Assembly: GCF_037325665.1 (NCBI RefSeq)
Contig: NC_090261.1
Coordinates: 23,842,577-23,906,576, forward strand
Direction: 5' to 3'
DNA from: Littorina saxatilis
Taxonomy: Eukaryota > Mollusca > Gastropoda > Littorinimorpha > Littorinidae
DNA length: 64,000 nt
Shown here: one piece after another, positions 48,201-60,845 of the stretch
Position numbering within the stretch: position 1 is the stretch's first letter
Layout: every line of letters starts with the position of its first letter
Position numbers and translations under genes: made by a program
Notes under the pieces: model-generated
The model's input: only the letters and a program-made list of their open reading frames with translations
Database searches by the model: none
Told to the model about the DNA's origin: nothing

Positions 48201-50449
48201 AAGACTGCTTGAGGGGTGCATGCATGTAAATTGAAGGGTGTGTCTCACATGGTGGGTTTTTTCACAGTGCAACCCTGAAACTATGTAAAATCAAAACCTA
48301 AAGCACAGCAGGGGAAAAGAACCCAATATTACAACTCTACTTGCATTTTTGAGTCCCTATCACTTTCAGAACAGATCTTCAATTAAAATACAAAATTTTC
48401 TAATAAAACCTTACCTCCACCATTTTTTCTCGGTTCTTCATGGGGTTCATAGGGGGCTCTGTGAGCAGGATGCGAGCTTTCTGTGTGTCAACGTTGAGGC
48501 GATCAGGACCGAATGTGTGGTCGTAAACGTGGATCATGTCTTCCCAATTACGAACTATGCCATTGTCCATTGGGTAGTTGACCTCTAGCATGGATCGTAA
48601 TTGACTGGCTTCATCACCCACCATCAAATCCTGCAACAGACATAAAACCATACAGTTTGACAGAAGGAACCTCAAATACCAGTATAATATAACTCGACTG
48701 TTGAAGTGAATTATTGAATTTTGAATATGATTTCAAAGCAGATCAACTTGTTTGTCTCAAGCATGAGAAATTACAATGGTGAATCTTGGATGTCACGTGT
48801 GAGTGTGAAAGCGAGCCTGTGAATTTAGAAGAGTGCCTTAATTTGGAGTGTGTAAAAGAGGACAGCACTTTTACTTCACACTCACAGTGTTCTAATTTAA
48901 AGGCAATGAGCGTGCTCACCTTCACTTCAATATTGCCAACTTTGGCTGTAGATCGAATGATGGGCCTTCCGACCAGCGATGGAAAGATGTGTGCTGGAAA
49001 GTTGGAGCCTGCATAGCCACACTTGACAAACTGCACATGGAACAAGACTACCATGAGCAAACAATGTTTGGACACCTAGTTCTATATAAAAACAAACCAT
49101 TGCATTTGGCTGCATCTGCTTTTATCTTAAGTTAATTATGAAAAGATAACCAGGGTTCGACACTAGCGGGGGCGGGGGGCGGAACGCCCCAGAGTTTTGT
49201 GTTCCGCCCCAAACATTGCCGAAGCTTGGGGCCCACTCCGCCCCAGGATAAATTCCAACAATGACAAACCGAAAATTCTAATGCCAGAGCCAATCACTAA
49301 AAATCGCCAGTCAAAGTCGTCACTGAAATTTGCGTTACGATCAATGCCGCAGCCAAGAAAAAAAACATTGAAATCGTCGAAGGACAATGCCGCAAGGGAA
49401 ATAACTCCCAAATTGCGCTCTTTCGTGTGAGAGATAAGTATCGCCTTCAAATGCCAAACGCAAAATGTGGCAATATATCCCTGGTGTAAAAAAAACATGG
49501 AAATGAAGATGAAGAACAGGGTGAAGAGAAACGAAAAAAGGAGACCGATGTCGTAATTTCAATGTCAAATGGTTGAAAGAATGTGTACGATGAAAAAAAA
49601 CAGACAATGCATTGCCGCACGTGAATACTGAGAGTGGGCCCCAGATTTTTGTTTTCCGCCCCAGCAATTTCCATCTCTGGGGCCAGTGTGGCCCCAGGCC
49701 AAATAAGTTAGTGTCGACCCCTGATAACTTCTGGGTGTGCATCCATCATACTATGTTTCAAAAGAACCCCAATCAACTGATGCAAAAAGATGGAAAAACA
49801 ACAATATCAACTGTAATTAAGATGTTGAACTGTAGGAATCTAAGAAGCAAACTATATGCAGTGGTGCACCCTAAGTTAACCTGTTGACGAAGTCCAGTTA
49901 GTTTTCCTGTGTTTATAAATTTTATATATGACTGAGTGGGTGTTTTTTTTCATTTTGGTCTGCTCCACCGTGCTTTGAAGTTGAACTCCAAGTCCAACTT
50001 GCTCTACATGTCTACTCGCTTAAGTTGCACTGTGTCTCAAAAGTGTATGTTTATTTTTATTTTTCTATCTTCAATACATGTTACAGTCATCTTGAGGCTT
50101 CCAAGAATGAGAAAATGTACAGACACAGGGAGGTTAACGCAACAGTAAACTTGTAAATGAGCAACATATACGCAACAGAAAACAAAACAATAAAAATATG
50201 GAAGATTAGATTAAGATGACATATAAAAACAGAAATTTATGACAAGGAACTAGATTTGTTGCAATGATACATCGTCTGTCCAGTGATTTCACTCATCGAT
50301 CTCACTTCTTCCGGGTTTGGGGTATGTAAACAAAATGCGAAAATGCATTTGAAGTACATTACGACGACACTAAATTCTTGCAAATGACATTGTAAACTTA
50401 CTCCTGTGCCATTGTCGCACACGATAACTTTCCTCCCTTTCGAATCCAT
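42117..50449 (-). CDS. ACTR2: Actin-related protein 2 (ARP2), complete, 8 coding exons
   Basis: ARP2 is the actin-like subunit that, with ARP3, mimics an actin dimer in the Arp2/3 complex and nucleates branched actin filaments at the cell cortex. The coding exons on the minus strand are 50402-50449, 48920-49030, 48415-48630, 47749-47821, 47175-47311, 46201-46350, 43344-43622 and 42117-42290. They join in frame to 395 codons; human ARP2 has 394. The start [16 protein letters not shown] carries the phosphate-binding loop 1. DSGDGVTH is the second phosphate loop, and [16 protein letters not shown] and [16 protein letters not shown] are the adenosine/C-terminal actin-fold motifs. The two Thr in ALETTVLVE, reported phosphorylation sites in mammals, are kept. 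All introns are GT-AG. The gene shares a bidirectional promoter with neudesin, and introns 4-6 encode snoRNAs. Confidence 0.98.
42691..43116. mobile_element. TIR element in ARP2 intron 7, with exon-like sequence inside
   Basis: The left arm (42691-42724) contains ATAGACCATTTATCCTGGAC and CGCCAACT. The right arm (43084-43116) is its inverted counterpart, AGTTGGCGGTCCAGGCTATT and TGGTCTATGCCTA. About 360 bp between them include AACATGGACGAAGTTGCCGA followed by GGTAAGTTC, which looks like a start codon and splice donor. The interior is richer in CpG than the intron around it. It may be a non-autonomous DNA transposon that captured a gene fragment. The family is unknown. Confidence 0.6.
43152..43305. 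mobile_element. TIR element (GCCGAGGTGCACAAA family), copy B
   Basis: The ends are GGGCTGAGATGCACAAAA and CTCGTGCACCTCAGCCC. It shares CTGGATTGGTTGAAATCA and the CGACCCCACAGTTGGCTCT-like block with copy A at 10902-11116. It ends 39 bp before ARP2 exon 7's donor, on the intron side. Confidence 0.65.
43344..43622 (-). CDS. ACTR2: ARP2 exon 7
   Basis: The largest exon, 93 codons in phase 0. It encodes [20 protein letters not shown] through [20 protein letters not shown] to GDTSRLS. The acceptor is CCACAG and the donor GTGAGTAG. It is nearly identical to vertebrate ARP2. Confidence 0.99.
43838..43906 (-). ncRNA. C/D box snoRNA copy A (ARP2 intron 6)
   Basis: The minus strand has a terminal stem GCCTGTT/AACAGGC, C box GTGATGA, D' CTGA, C'-like TGACGAA, guide TATCCTCTAAGAAGTA and D box CTGA. 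It lies on the ARP2 sense strand and ends about 215 nt before the exon 7 acceptor. It is slightly shorter than its siblings because a few nucleotides between C' and the guide are missing. Confidence 0.85.
44145..44219 (-). ncRNA. C/D box snoRNA copy B (ARP2 intron 6)
   Basis: 75 nt on the minus strand. Stem GCCTGTT/AACAGGC, C box GTGATGA, D' CTGA after CATTCGGCTT, C' TGACGAA, guide CCTCTAAGAAGTA, D box CTGA. Confidence 0.87.
44455..44529 (-). ncRNA. C/D box snoRNA copy C (ARP2 intron 6)
   Basis: Same layout as copy B. The D' guide differs (GAGTCCATTT before CTGA). The outermost stem pair is lost (G opposite G), leaving six pairs. Confidence 0.82.
44781..44855 (-). ncRNA. C/D box snoRNA copy D (ARP2 intron 6)
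   Basis: 75 nt. Full stem GCCTGTT/AACAGGC, C box GTGATGA, D' CTGA after GATTCTGTTC, C' TGACGAA, guide CCTCTAAGAAGTA, D box CTGA. Confidence 0.87.
45097..45171 (-). ncRNA. C/D box snoRNA copy E (ARP2 intron 6), compensatory stem
   Basis: The stem is GCTTGT/ACAAGC: both strands changed relative to GCCTGT/ACAGGC, so pairing is preserved. C box ATGATGA, C' in canonical form TGATGAA, guide CCTCTAAGAAGTA, D box CTGA. The paired change is strong evidence for selection on RNA structure. Confidence 0.88.
45305..45542. mobile_element. hAT-like MITE, copy 2 (AGGCC family) in ARP2 intron 6
   Basis: 238 bp, AGGCCAAAAAAAAAATAGG at one end and, inverted, TTTTTTTGGCCT at the other. Subterminal CCGACCGACCCTATTTTTT and CCTACCGACCCTATTTTTTG are shared. 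It separates snoRNA units E and F, and removing it restores the 316-bp spacing, so it landed after the array had formed. A target duplication is not clear. Confidence 0.7.
45651..45725 (-). ncRNA. C/D box snoRNA copy F (ARP2 intron 6)
   Basis: 75 nt. Stem GCCTGTT/AACAGGC, C box GTGATGA, D' CTGA after CATTCTGTTT, C' TGACGAA, guide CCTCTAAGAAGTA, D box CTGA. Confidence 0.87.
45754..46092 (-). repeat. SINE-like retroposon, copy 2 (ARP2 intron 6)
   Basis: Reversed tail TTTCTTTCTTTCTTTATTTG at the left and CCCTAACCCGCGGGG at the right. It is flanked by a perfect 13-bp duplication, TCTTCAGTACACC (45741-45753 and 46093-46105). It carries a 24-bp internal duplication (GGGGAAAGGGGGGAGATGGG) shared with copy 3, and lacks a segment of about 70-100 bp present in copies 1 and 3. 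Confidence 0.9.
46201..46350 (-). CDS. ACTR2: ARP2 exon 6
   Basis: 50 codons in phase 0. It encodes [20 protein letters not shown], then [20 protein letters not shown] and TTVLVEPYV. The acceptor is GGTTACAG and the donor GTATGTTA. Human YVGYNIEQEQ is [10 protein letters not shown] here. Confidence 0.98.
46493..46565 (-). ncRNA. C/D box snoRNA copy G (ARP2 intron 5)
   Basis: A diverged paralogue outside the array. The stem is ACCTGT/ACAGGT, a compensatory change at the first pair. C box GTGATGA, D' TTCTGA, C' CTGATGA (canonical), guide ACCTTTAAGAAGTA with one C-to-T change that still pairs as G-U, D box CTGA. Its 3' end lies about 142 nt from the exon 6 acceptor. Confidence 0.87.
46649..47020. 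mobile_element. hAT-like MITE, copy 3 (ARP2 intron 5)
   Basis: It starts AGGCCACACAAAAAAAGTTG and ends CTTTTTTTTGGCCT. The internal GACACAAGGGGGATAACCCC and CGCATCCCTTTTGTCTCATT match copy 1 (5120-5432) in reverse. No coding capacity. Confidence 0.7.
47175..47311 (-). CDS. ACTR2: ARP2 exon 5
   Basis: The acceptor is GTGTGTAG. The donor is the less usual GTTTAAAT. The exon encodes [20 protein letters not shown], then [20 protein letters not shown] and KYLIK. It includes phosphate-binding loop 2 (DSGDGVTH). Confidence 0.99.
47471..47551 (-). ncRNA. C/D box snoRNA copy H (ARP2 intron 4)
   Basis: The most diverged copy, 81 nt. Stem GCCTGT/ACAGGC, C box GATGATGA, C' GTGATGA (canonical), guide AATCCTCTAAGAAGTA identical to the array copies, D box CTGA. 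D' appears degenerate (CTGC). Its 3' end lies about 160 nt before the exon 5 acceptor. Confidence 0.86.
47749..47821 (-). CDS. ACTR2: ARP2 exon 4
   Basis: The acceptor is CTTTGTAG and the donor GTAAGATT. The exon encodes [20 protein letters not shown], then LYAQ plus one base (phase 1). It matches human [24 protein letters not shown]. Confidence 0.98.
47822..48414. other. ARP2 intron 3
   Basis: 593 bp of AT-rich sequence. I searched it for the snoRNA signature of introns 4-6 (plus-strand CAGTACTTCTTAGAGG or TCATCA with a paired D box) and found none. Confidence 0.6.
48415..48630 (-). CDS. ACTR2: ARP2 exon 3
   Basis: 72 codons. It encodes [20 protein letters not shown], then [12 protein letters not shown] and [18 protein letters not shown]. 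The segment [20 protein letters not shown] replaces human [20 protein letters not shown], a conservative divergence. The acceptor is TGTTGCAG and the donor GTAAGGTT. Confidence 0.99.
48920..49030 (-). CDS. ACTR2: ARP2 exon 2
   Basis: 37 codons, [20 protein letters not shown] then [17 protein letters not shown]. The acceptor is CATGTGCAG and the donor GTGAGCAC. It is nearly identical to human ARP2. Confidence 0.99.
49151..49723. mobile_element. TIR element in ARP2 intron 1 (CAGGGTTCGACACTA ends)
   Basis: 573 bp. The left end is CAGGGTTCGACACTAGCG and the right, inverted, TTAGTGTCGACCCCTG. ATAAC borders it on both sides. Subterminal repeats are direct: TTTTGTGTTCCGCCCCA at 49195 and TTTTTGTTTTCCGCCCCA at 49646, and GGGGCCCACTCCGCCCCAGG and GGGGCCAGTGTGGCCCCAGG. 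The CAGGG termini resemble hAT elements. It is non-coding. Confidence 0.7.
49724..50401. other. ARP2 intron 1, 5' part
   Basis: Unique AT-rich sequence between the TIR element and exon 1. No exon or snoRNA signature seen. Confidence 0.6.
50402..50449 (-). CDS. ACTR2: ARP2 exon 1 (start codon)
   Basis: 16 codons, [16 protein letters not shown], then donor GTAAGTTT. The ATG at 50449-50447 is the only one consistent with the conserved N-terminus (human MDSQGRKVVVCDNGTG). Confidence 0.98.
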
Positions 50450-50626
50450 TGCAGATTACGTTCGATTCTATCGACACCCCCTTACAACTTTCACAAGGAA
50501 GCCATTCGTGAAGCCGGAAGTACCGCCCAATGAGTAATGCTGATACACGAAACACGACCCTTGATTGGTTCACTTCGCCATGCTAACCAATAAGGTGTGT
50601 TCTTTCATTGCTACACAAGAATCAAG
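50450..50626. promoter_or_regulatory. Bidirectional ARP2/neudesin promoter
   Basis: Only 177 bp separate the two divergent start codons. The interval has three CCAAT boxes (50527-50531 plus, 50564-50568 as ATTGG, 50587-50591 plus), an ETS-type site CCGGAAGT (50514-50521) and no TATA box. CAAGATGGC, which resembles a YY1 site, overlaps the neudesin start codon. This combination is typical of housekeeping divergent promoters; function is inferred. Confidence 0.75.
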
Positions 50627-55135
<4,509 letters not shown>

Positions 55136-56806
55136 TTATTGTACTTGTCTTGTTTCTCTTCTATCTTTCCATGAAAGTCAGAGTCTTATTACGTTCTTGA
55201 GAGAATGGTGGTGGCTTGAAAATGAGTCTTATTATGTCCATCATTTTTATACCTTTCCACGAACAGTTCACACCTCACGCAAAAATCAGAACTGTACATC
55301 TTATTCTTTGTTGTATTTCTTCCTTTTTTTCTTATCACTGACCAAAGTGATGCTGGCATGAAAATCAGGATATTTTTATTGTCCGTAATGATAATCATTA
55401 TTTTCTTCATTTTTTTTTAAGAATGTTTTGTCATTGCTTTATGCATAAAGGCCAAGTAGCTTAATGATTGCATGTTTGTTATGACAAACGTTTTTGTCTT
55501 CATTTTCTTTGGAGAATTTTTTTGTTATAATGTCATTTATATTCCTTTATGCCAAAAGGCCAAGTAGCTTAGTCACATGGGCTCAGATGTTGAACTTGAA
55601 GTGATGTCTAACTAGTTAAACAGTGGATCTCTCAACCCATGACTATTTTTCTGCTTGTCTGATAGGATGTTATTCAGCACAACGAACATTTCACTGCCTT
55701 TTAGCTGTTCCCTAATAAAGCCAAGTAAGTTTTGTTTTGCGGTCTTCATTCAAGTTTTGTCTTCCAGGAATTAGCATCTACGTCCCACCTATTTTTGTGG
55801 AGAATACTATGCAGTGGTCTCGGCGTGTTGGATTAATAACCATGTTGTATTTTGATTTTTTGTTACAATGCTCCACCCCAGTCAACATTCCAGTAGATCT
55901 GTTTTTTGACCTGTAGGCATACATGGTTTTTTTCAAAAATGCCACCAACACAACTATAACTCCCAGCCCAATCTCGTTGCTTGTTTGTCCGTTATACTGT
56001 ATGTTCGTCTTCAAGTTTTTCAAGTCTTGGATTGTGTTTATGATCAAATCAAAGATCTGTTTATTAGTGCTGAGGGCATTTAATTGCATTGCAGGCACTT
56101 TCTTGCATTGCATTGTATTGAATATGGTTCAGGGGACATAATTATGTTATTCCAGTGAAAAAGCTTATTCTTTGAAGCTCATTTCTAAAGTTTGAATAAT
56201 TGTTAATTCTGTTGTTATACTTTGTGATACAATGTGCACCTGGATGTATACATGTATAATTGCACGCACTTATTTGAATGACTGGTTGTGATGAACAGGA
56301 AATACTGTCCCTTTCTGGAGTGTATGTTCTAACTTTTTGGTAAAGTAACAAAAACTGTACAAACTTTAAACATTATCACCAATATTTTATGAAAATCAGA
56401 ATTTACTGGGAAGACAAAGTACAATCCTTTCACTGGTCTGTTTGATATTTTTGCTCAACTGGAAAATGTTACAACGATTTCTGTGCTTGAAAGAATATGT
56501 GTGGATGGATTTTTTCATATTTTGGTTGTGGTGCTTATCTCTTTCAAATTTGAAAAAAATTCTAAACTGTAAAAAAAGTGTTAAGTGTGAATGAGAAACA
56601 ATGAATTTAATATGCAGAATGATCATTTATCCTGTAATTTGATGGGGTTTTGTTTTGTTTTGAGAATTCAACAATTTACACAGTTTGGGAAGGGTGATTG
56701 TTTCTCTCTTTTTTTTAACTTCTAACTTCCAGTTTTTCAATGGCATTCAAAGCACACTGTGTTCTCATTATATAAATTAGATAAAGAAGGCTCAAGAGTA
56801 GAGTTA
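55136..56806. other. Neudesin 3' UTR and flanking DNA
   Basis: AT-rich, with AATAAA at 55714-55719, about 580 nt past the stop. GGCCAAGTAGCTTA recurs at 55450 and 55558, with a variant GCCAAGTAAG at 55721. Nothing else recognised before the retroposon at 56807. Confidence 0.55.
55714..55719 (+). terminator. NENF: Candidate polyadenylation signal for neudesin
   Basis: AATAAA about 580 nt downstream of the stop codon, in CCCTAATAAAGCC. Use is inferred from position. Confidence 0.45.
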
Positions 56807-57225
56807 CCCCCCGCGGGTTAGGGGGAGTCCCATATTGGTTGGGACGAGAAAGAATTTACCCGATGCTAACCAGCATGTCGTAAGAGGCGACTAACGGTTC
56901 TGTTTCTCCTTTTACCCTTGTTAAGTGTTTCTTGTATAGAATATAGTCAATGTTTGTAAAGATTTTAGTCAAGCAGTATGTAAGAAATGTTACGTCCTTT
57001 GTACTGGAAACTTGCATTCTCCCAGTAAGGTCATATATTGTACTACGTTGCAAGCCCCTGGAGCAATTTTTTGATTAGTGCTTTTGTGAACAAGAAACAA
57101 TTGACAAGTGGCTCTATCCCATCTCCCCCCTTTCCCCTATCCCATCTCCCCCCTTCCCCCGTCGCGATATAACCTTGAATGTTTGAAAACGACGTTAAAC
57201 ACCAAATAAAGAAAGAAAGAAAGAA
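56807..57225 (+). repeat. SINE-like retroposon, copy 3 (full length)
   Basis: It runs from CCCCCCGCGGGTTAGGGGGA to AAACACCAAATAAAGAAAGA with an (AAAG)n tail. It is flanked by a perfect 12-bp duplication, AGAGTAGAGTTA (56795-56806 and 57226-57237). It is the most complete of the three copies and carries the same 24-bp internal duplication as copy 2. Confidence 0.9.
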
Positions 57226-57422
57226 AGAGTAGAGTTAAAGTAAAACGCGCTGTTTCTGTACTACAATTACTATGTACAATCAAAAAATGTTTTTGATGTG
57301 TTTCTTTACAGACCAGATGGTGTGGGGGGGTTTCCATTTTGATTGTCCTGTGGACAAACAATGCACACATTTGTTTAAAAAAAAGTGCCTTTACTTTCAA
57401 TAAATTTGTTATTTTCATTAAA

Positions 57423-57426
<4 letters not shown>

Positions 57427-57515
<89 letters not shown>

Positions 57516-57534
57516 GTGTGTGTGTGTGTGTGTG
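57427..57534. repeat. (TG)n microsatellite
   Basis: About 108 bp of nearly pure TG with one CG step. Confidence 0.95.
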
Positions 57535-57650
57535 CACCTTTTCAATCTAGTTTCCCGTTTTCCTTCCTTTCTTTTGTTTTTAAAAGAAATAGAAGTTTCC
57601 ATAACTGCTTGAATCTTTGGGAATTTGCTTCAGTCTACTGTACAATCATT

Positions 57651-58525
57651 TTTACATTTAGTCAAGTTTTGACTAAATGTTTTAACGTAGAGGGGGGAAT
57701 CGAGACGAGGGATGTGGTGTATGTGTGTGTGTGTGTGTGTGTGTGTCTGTCTGTGTGTGTGTGTAGAGCGATTCAGACCAAACTACTGGACCGATCTTTA
57801 TGAAACTTGACATGAGAGTTCCTGGGAATGATATCCCCGGATGTTTTTTTCTTTTTTTCGATAAATACCTTTGATGACGTCATATCCGGCTTTTTGTAAA
57901 AGTTGAGGCGGCACTGTCACACCCTCATTTTTCAATCAAATTGATTGAAATTTTGGCCAAGCAATCTTCGACGAAGGCCGGACTTCGGTATTGCATTTCA
58001 GCTTGGTGGCTTAAAAATTAATTAATGACTTTGCTCATTAAAAATCTGAAAATTGTAAAAAAAAAATAAATGTTTTTAAAACGATCCAAATTTACGTTTA
58101 TCTTATTCTTCATCATTTTCTGATTCCAAAAACATATAAATATGTTATATTCGGATTAAAAACAAGATCTGAAAATTAAAAATATAAAAATTATTATTAA
58201 TAAAATTTCCGAAATCGATTTAAAAACAATTTCATCTTATTCCTTGTGGGTTCCTGATTCCAAAAACATATAGATGTGATATGTTTGGATTAAAAACACT
58301 CTCAGAAAGTTTAAAAAGAATAGAGATAGAGAAAAGCGTGCTATCCTTCTCAGCGCAACTACTACCCCGCTCTTCTTGTCAATTTCACTGCCTTTGCATC
58401 GAGCGGTGTACTGACGATGCTACGTACGAGTATACGCTCTTGCTGTAAAAATGCAGTGAGTTAAGTTTCATTCTGTTAGTTCGACAGCTTGACTAAATGT
58501 TGTATTTTTGCCTTACGCGACTTGT
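57651..58525 (+). repeat. 870-bp interspersed repeat family, copy III (complete)
   Basis: It starts TTTACATTTAGTCAAGTTTT and ends CCTTACGCGACTTG. It is co-linear with copy II, including the GT array and the AACTACTGGACCGATCTTTA segment. It differs by scattered substitutions, so these are old or independently diverged copies. It is non-coding. Confidence 0.85.
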
Positions 58526-58570
58526 TCTCTCTGTCTTCATCCAGCTCGCATTCACTCTGTCATTACTTGT

Positions 58571-58856
58571 CAGGCAAAAAAAAAATAGGTGTGGTTAAGG
58601 TAACATAGCCAAAAAAAATAGGGTAGGAAGGTAGGCAATCACTTTTTTTTTGTTTTACTTTTTTTTCTAATGTGTACAAATTAAACCTACTTGACAGGGA
58701 AATAAGTGTGCGACTCGAGCGCTGTCGCTTTCATTGCGTTTTCTGCACTCGGTTTTTTTTGGTTTTTTTGACAAATGTAATAAAAAAGTTATAGGGTCGG
58801 CCCCTAAAAATAGGGTAGGTCGGGTTACCGTAACCACACCTATTTTTTTTTAGGCC
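58571..58856. mobile_element. hAT-like MITE, copy 4 with 8-bp target duplication
   Basis: 286 bp, starting CAGGCAAAAAAAAAATAGG and ending CCTATTTTTTTTTAGGCC. It is flanked by a perfect TTACTTGT on both sides (58563-58570 and 58857-58864). The 8-bp duplication supports hAT-type mobilisation of this family. Subterminal GTTAAGGTAACATAGCC and GGTTACCGTAACCACACC pair as inverted repeats. Confidence 0.82.
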
Positions 58857-58888
58857 TTACTTGTACTGTGGAAAGTACTAGTAAGATC

Positions 58889-59045
58889 CCCCCCCCCCCC
58901 CCCCCCATTGCTTCACCCAAATTAAGACACCCTTTCCTCTTAAGAACTTGCTTCTTCAGATTTTCTGTCCATAACCTCTGTACATTTTAAATTTGATTTA
59001 AGTCTCCCTCCATTATTTTTCCTGGGATTCTCAGATTTTGAAATG
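58889..59045. repeat. C-run and TTAAGACC-family repeat, copy 3
   Basis: A C-run (58889-58906) is followed by AAATTAAGACACCCTTTCC, CTTCTTCAGATTTTCTGTCC and CATAACCTCTG, matching the copy at 4500-4600. Confidence 0.55.
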
Positions 59046-59068
59046 GGGGTTCCTTTATCTGTATTATA

Positions 59069-59669
59069 CAGGGTGACACGAAAAAAACAGATCCCACCAA
59101 AAGTTTAATATTTTCTGAAATAATCAGCCGATTCTTTTATTTTTTCAGGTGAGCCAAGCTGAAATGATGTTCTAACAGCCCACCAAGTTTGAGCTTCAAG
59201 ATGTCATGGACAACGGAGCATAAGACATTTATAGTCGAGGCCTATTTTCGCCGGCGAACAGATTTGCTCGGGCTGCGCACAACAGACTCTCTGACTGAAT
59301 CAATATTCCTCGGTGTCCTTGCTGATTTAGGTCGACCAGAGTGGGATCCCCTGTTAGGGTTTTTACTATTGAGGTTATTGACAGTCCCATGGTCTCTGAA
59401 CTTATCCCTAAATCAGCAAGGACACCGAGGAATATTGATTCAGTCAGAGAGTCTGTTGTGCGCAGCCCGAGCAAATCTGTTCGCCGGCGAAAATAGGCCT
59501 CGACTATAAATGTCTTATGCTCCGTTGTCCATGACATCTTGAAGCTCAAACTTGGTGGGCTGTTAGAACATCATTTCAGCTTGGCTCACCTGAAAAAATA
59601 AAAGAATCGGCTGATTATTTCAGAAAATATTAAACTTTTGGTGGGATCTGTTTTTTTCGTGTCACCCTG
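59069..59669. mobile_element. Foldback element: two 263-bp arms, mariner-like transposase pieces
   Basis: The arms 59069-59331 and 59407-59669 are inverted copies that appear identical, around a 75-bp spacer. TA flanks both ends, and the TIR is CAGGGTGACACGAAAAAAAC. Each arm holds two transposase fragments in opposite directions. MSWTTEHKTFIVEAYFRRR (start at 59201 in the left arm) resembles the N-terminal helix-turn-helix of mariner/IS630-type transposases. Running towards it is SARTPRNIDSVRES followed by SPSKSVRRR (read 59407 onwards in the right arm). No catalytic domain. The structure is a deleted, inverted derivative of a larger mariner-like element and is non-autonomous. Confidence 0.88.
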
Positions 59670-60141
59670 TATGAAGAGAAAGGAGAACTGGTTCAAAGAA
59701 TCTTTTTGTTGCGGAAAGCATCCCAACAAACAAAGCTGCCAAGTAGCCATGAGACTGCCTGGTGGTACCACGGACGTATCAGAAATCGATGGTTTGATCG
59801 ATCCAGTATTGTATGATCGGATGACGGGGAAAGGGGCTAAGCCTGTGTGATGAAAGTTGTTACTGGTTGACGAGGAACATAAGAGTGTTTGTCAATCGCT
59901 GGAAGAGATCTGGCAGTATAACAACCCGCCAGGCAGACAGATGATGAATTGATAGTGCTTGTTGGTCTACGCTTTCTAAAAAGTTTTGTCTCCCCCCTCT
60001 TCCTCGTCCGGCTTCCATTCTCCCGGCATTTTGGACGTATAACTATGTACAATTATATATATAAAACAGGTATGTAGTTCCCACTGTTTGTAGAATCGGT
60101 ATTTGTTTTGGATTTATTTGCTATTGTTAAACTGAAAAGTA
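59670..60141. other. Unassigned sequence right of the foldback element
   Basis: A short plus-strand open frame (59638-59850) contains PGGTTDVSEIDGLIDPVLYD and looks more protein-like than its neighbours, but I cannot place it. It lacks a plausible start outside the transposon. Confidence 0.3.
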
Positions 60142-60336
60142 GTGTACTGGTAATCTTCCAGTAGGTATTAATTTAGTTTTACTAAAGCCTGCTGGGACAC
60201 AAGTAATGGGTTAGTGCATTTGTAAACAGGAATCGCTTGACAAGTGGCCCCCTTCATCCCCCCCTTCCTCGTCCTGATATGGCTCTGCGTAGTCGGCTGG
60301 ACGTTAAGCAACAAATAAACAAACAAACAAACAAAC
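60142..60336 (+). repeat. TTGCTTAACGTCC-family retroposon, 5'-truncated copy
   Basis: It corresponds to the tail half of 52660-53128 in the opposite orientation (GTAATCTTCCAGTAGGTATT through TCGGCTGGACGTTAAGCAAC), with a (CAAA)n tail. It is flanked by a perfect 13-bp duplication, AAACTGAAAAGTA (60129-60141 and 60337-60349). 5' truncation with a target duplication is diagnostic of target-primed reverse transcription. Confidence 0.9.
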
Positions 60337-60734
60337 AAACTGAAAAGTATGCGCTTACATGTTTTTGTTGTCGAATGACGAAAGGTGCTTTCGTCATCGT
60401 GCGGAACAGACTGATGTGTAAAAGACGAAACAATCACATAGTGACGTAACAATCATCATAGGCCTTTCATCTCTAGTTATATATAGGCTAACATAGCGCA
60501 TTGTGCCTCTTTTCTTACCCTTAGTGACGCAAATGGTATTTCCAGCCCCCGAACTTTGATGTGTCATATATATATATAGAATCAGAAACTGACGAAGACG
60601 GGATTCTGGACTGACCCTTGGAAAGGATAGAGGCCAGTTAGGCCTATCCCATATAGAACAATCTAAGATAAGCCTACTCATTGGCCCTGGCATAAGCTTA
60701 AGATTGTCTAACCGCAACCCTGGGTATGTGTCAG

Positions 60735-60845
60735 GAAGTGTGTGTGTGTGTGTGTGTGTGTGATAGTGCATATGGCGTCAGTGCGTGCGCGCGCGCGCGT
60801 GAGTGTGTGTTTGCGCGCGCGCACTCGTGCGAGTGTGTCGGCTGC
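60735..60845. repeat. Alternating purine-pyrimidine (TG)n/(CG)n tract
   Basis: A TG array leads into GTGCGTGCGCGCGCGCGCGT and later TTTGCGCGCGCGCACTCGTG. Such sequences readily adopt Z-DNA in vitro. No gene association is visible. Confidence 0.85.

Noticed and set aside
59189-59549. Two overlapping 106-codon open frames on opposite strands with almost the same protein
   Set aside because: This is the consequence of the inverted arms of the foldback element, not two genes.
59638-59850. 70-codon plus-strand frame containing PGGTTDVSEIDGLIDPVLYD
   Set aside because: Looks mildly protein-like, but it starts inside a transposon end and has no recognisable family or splice context.
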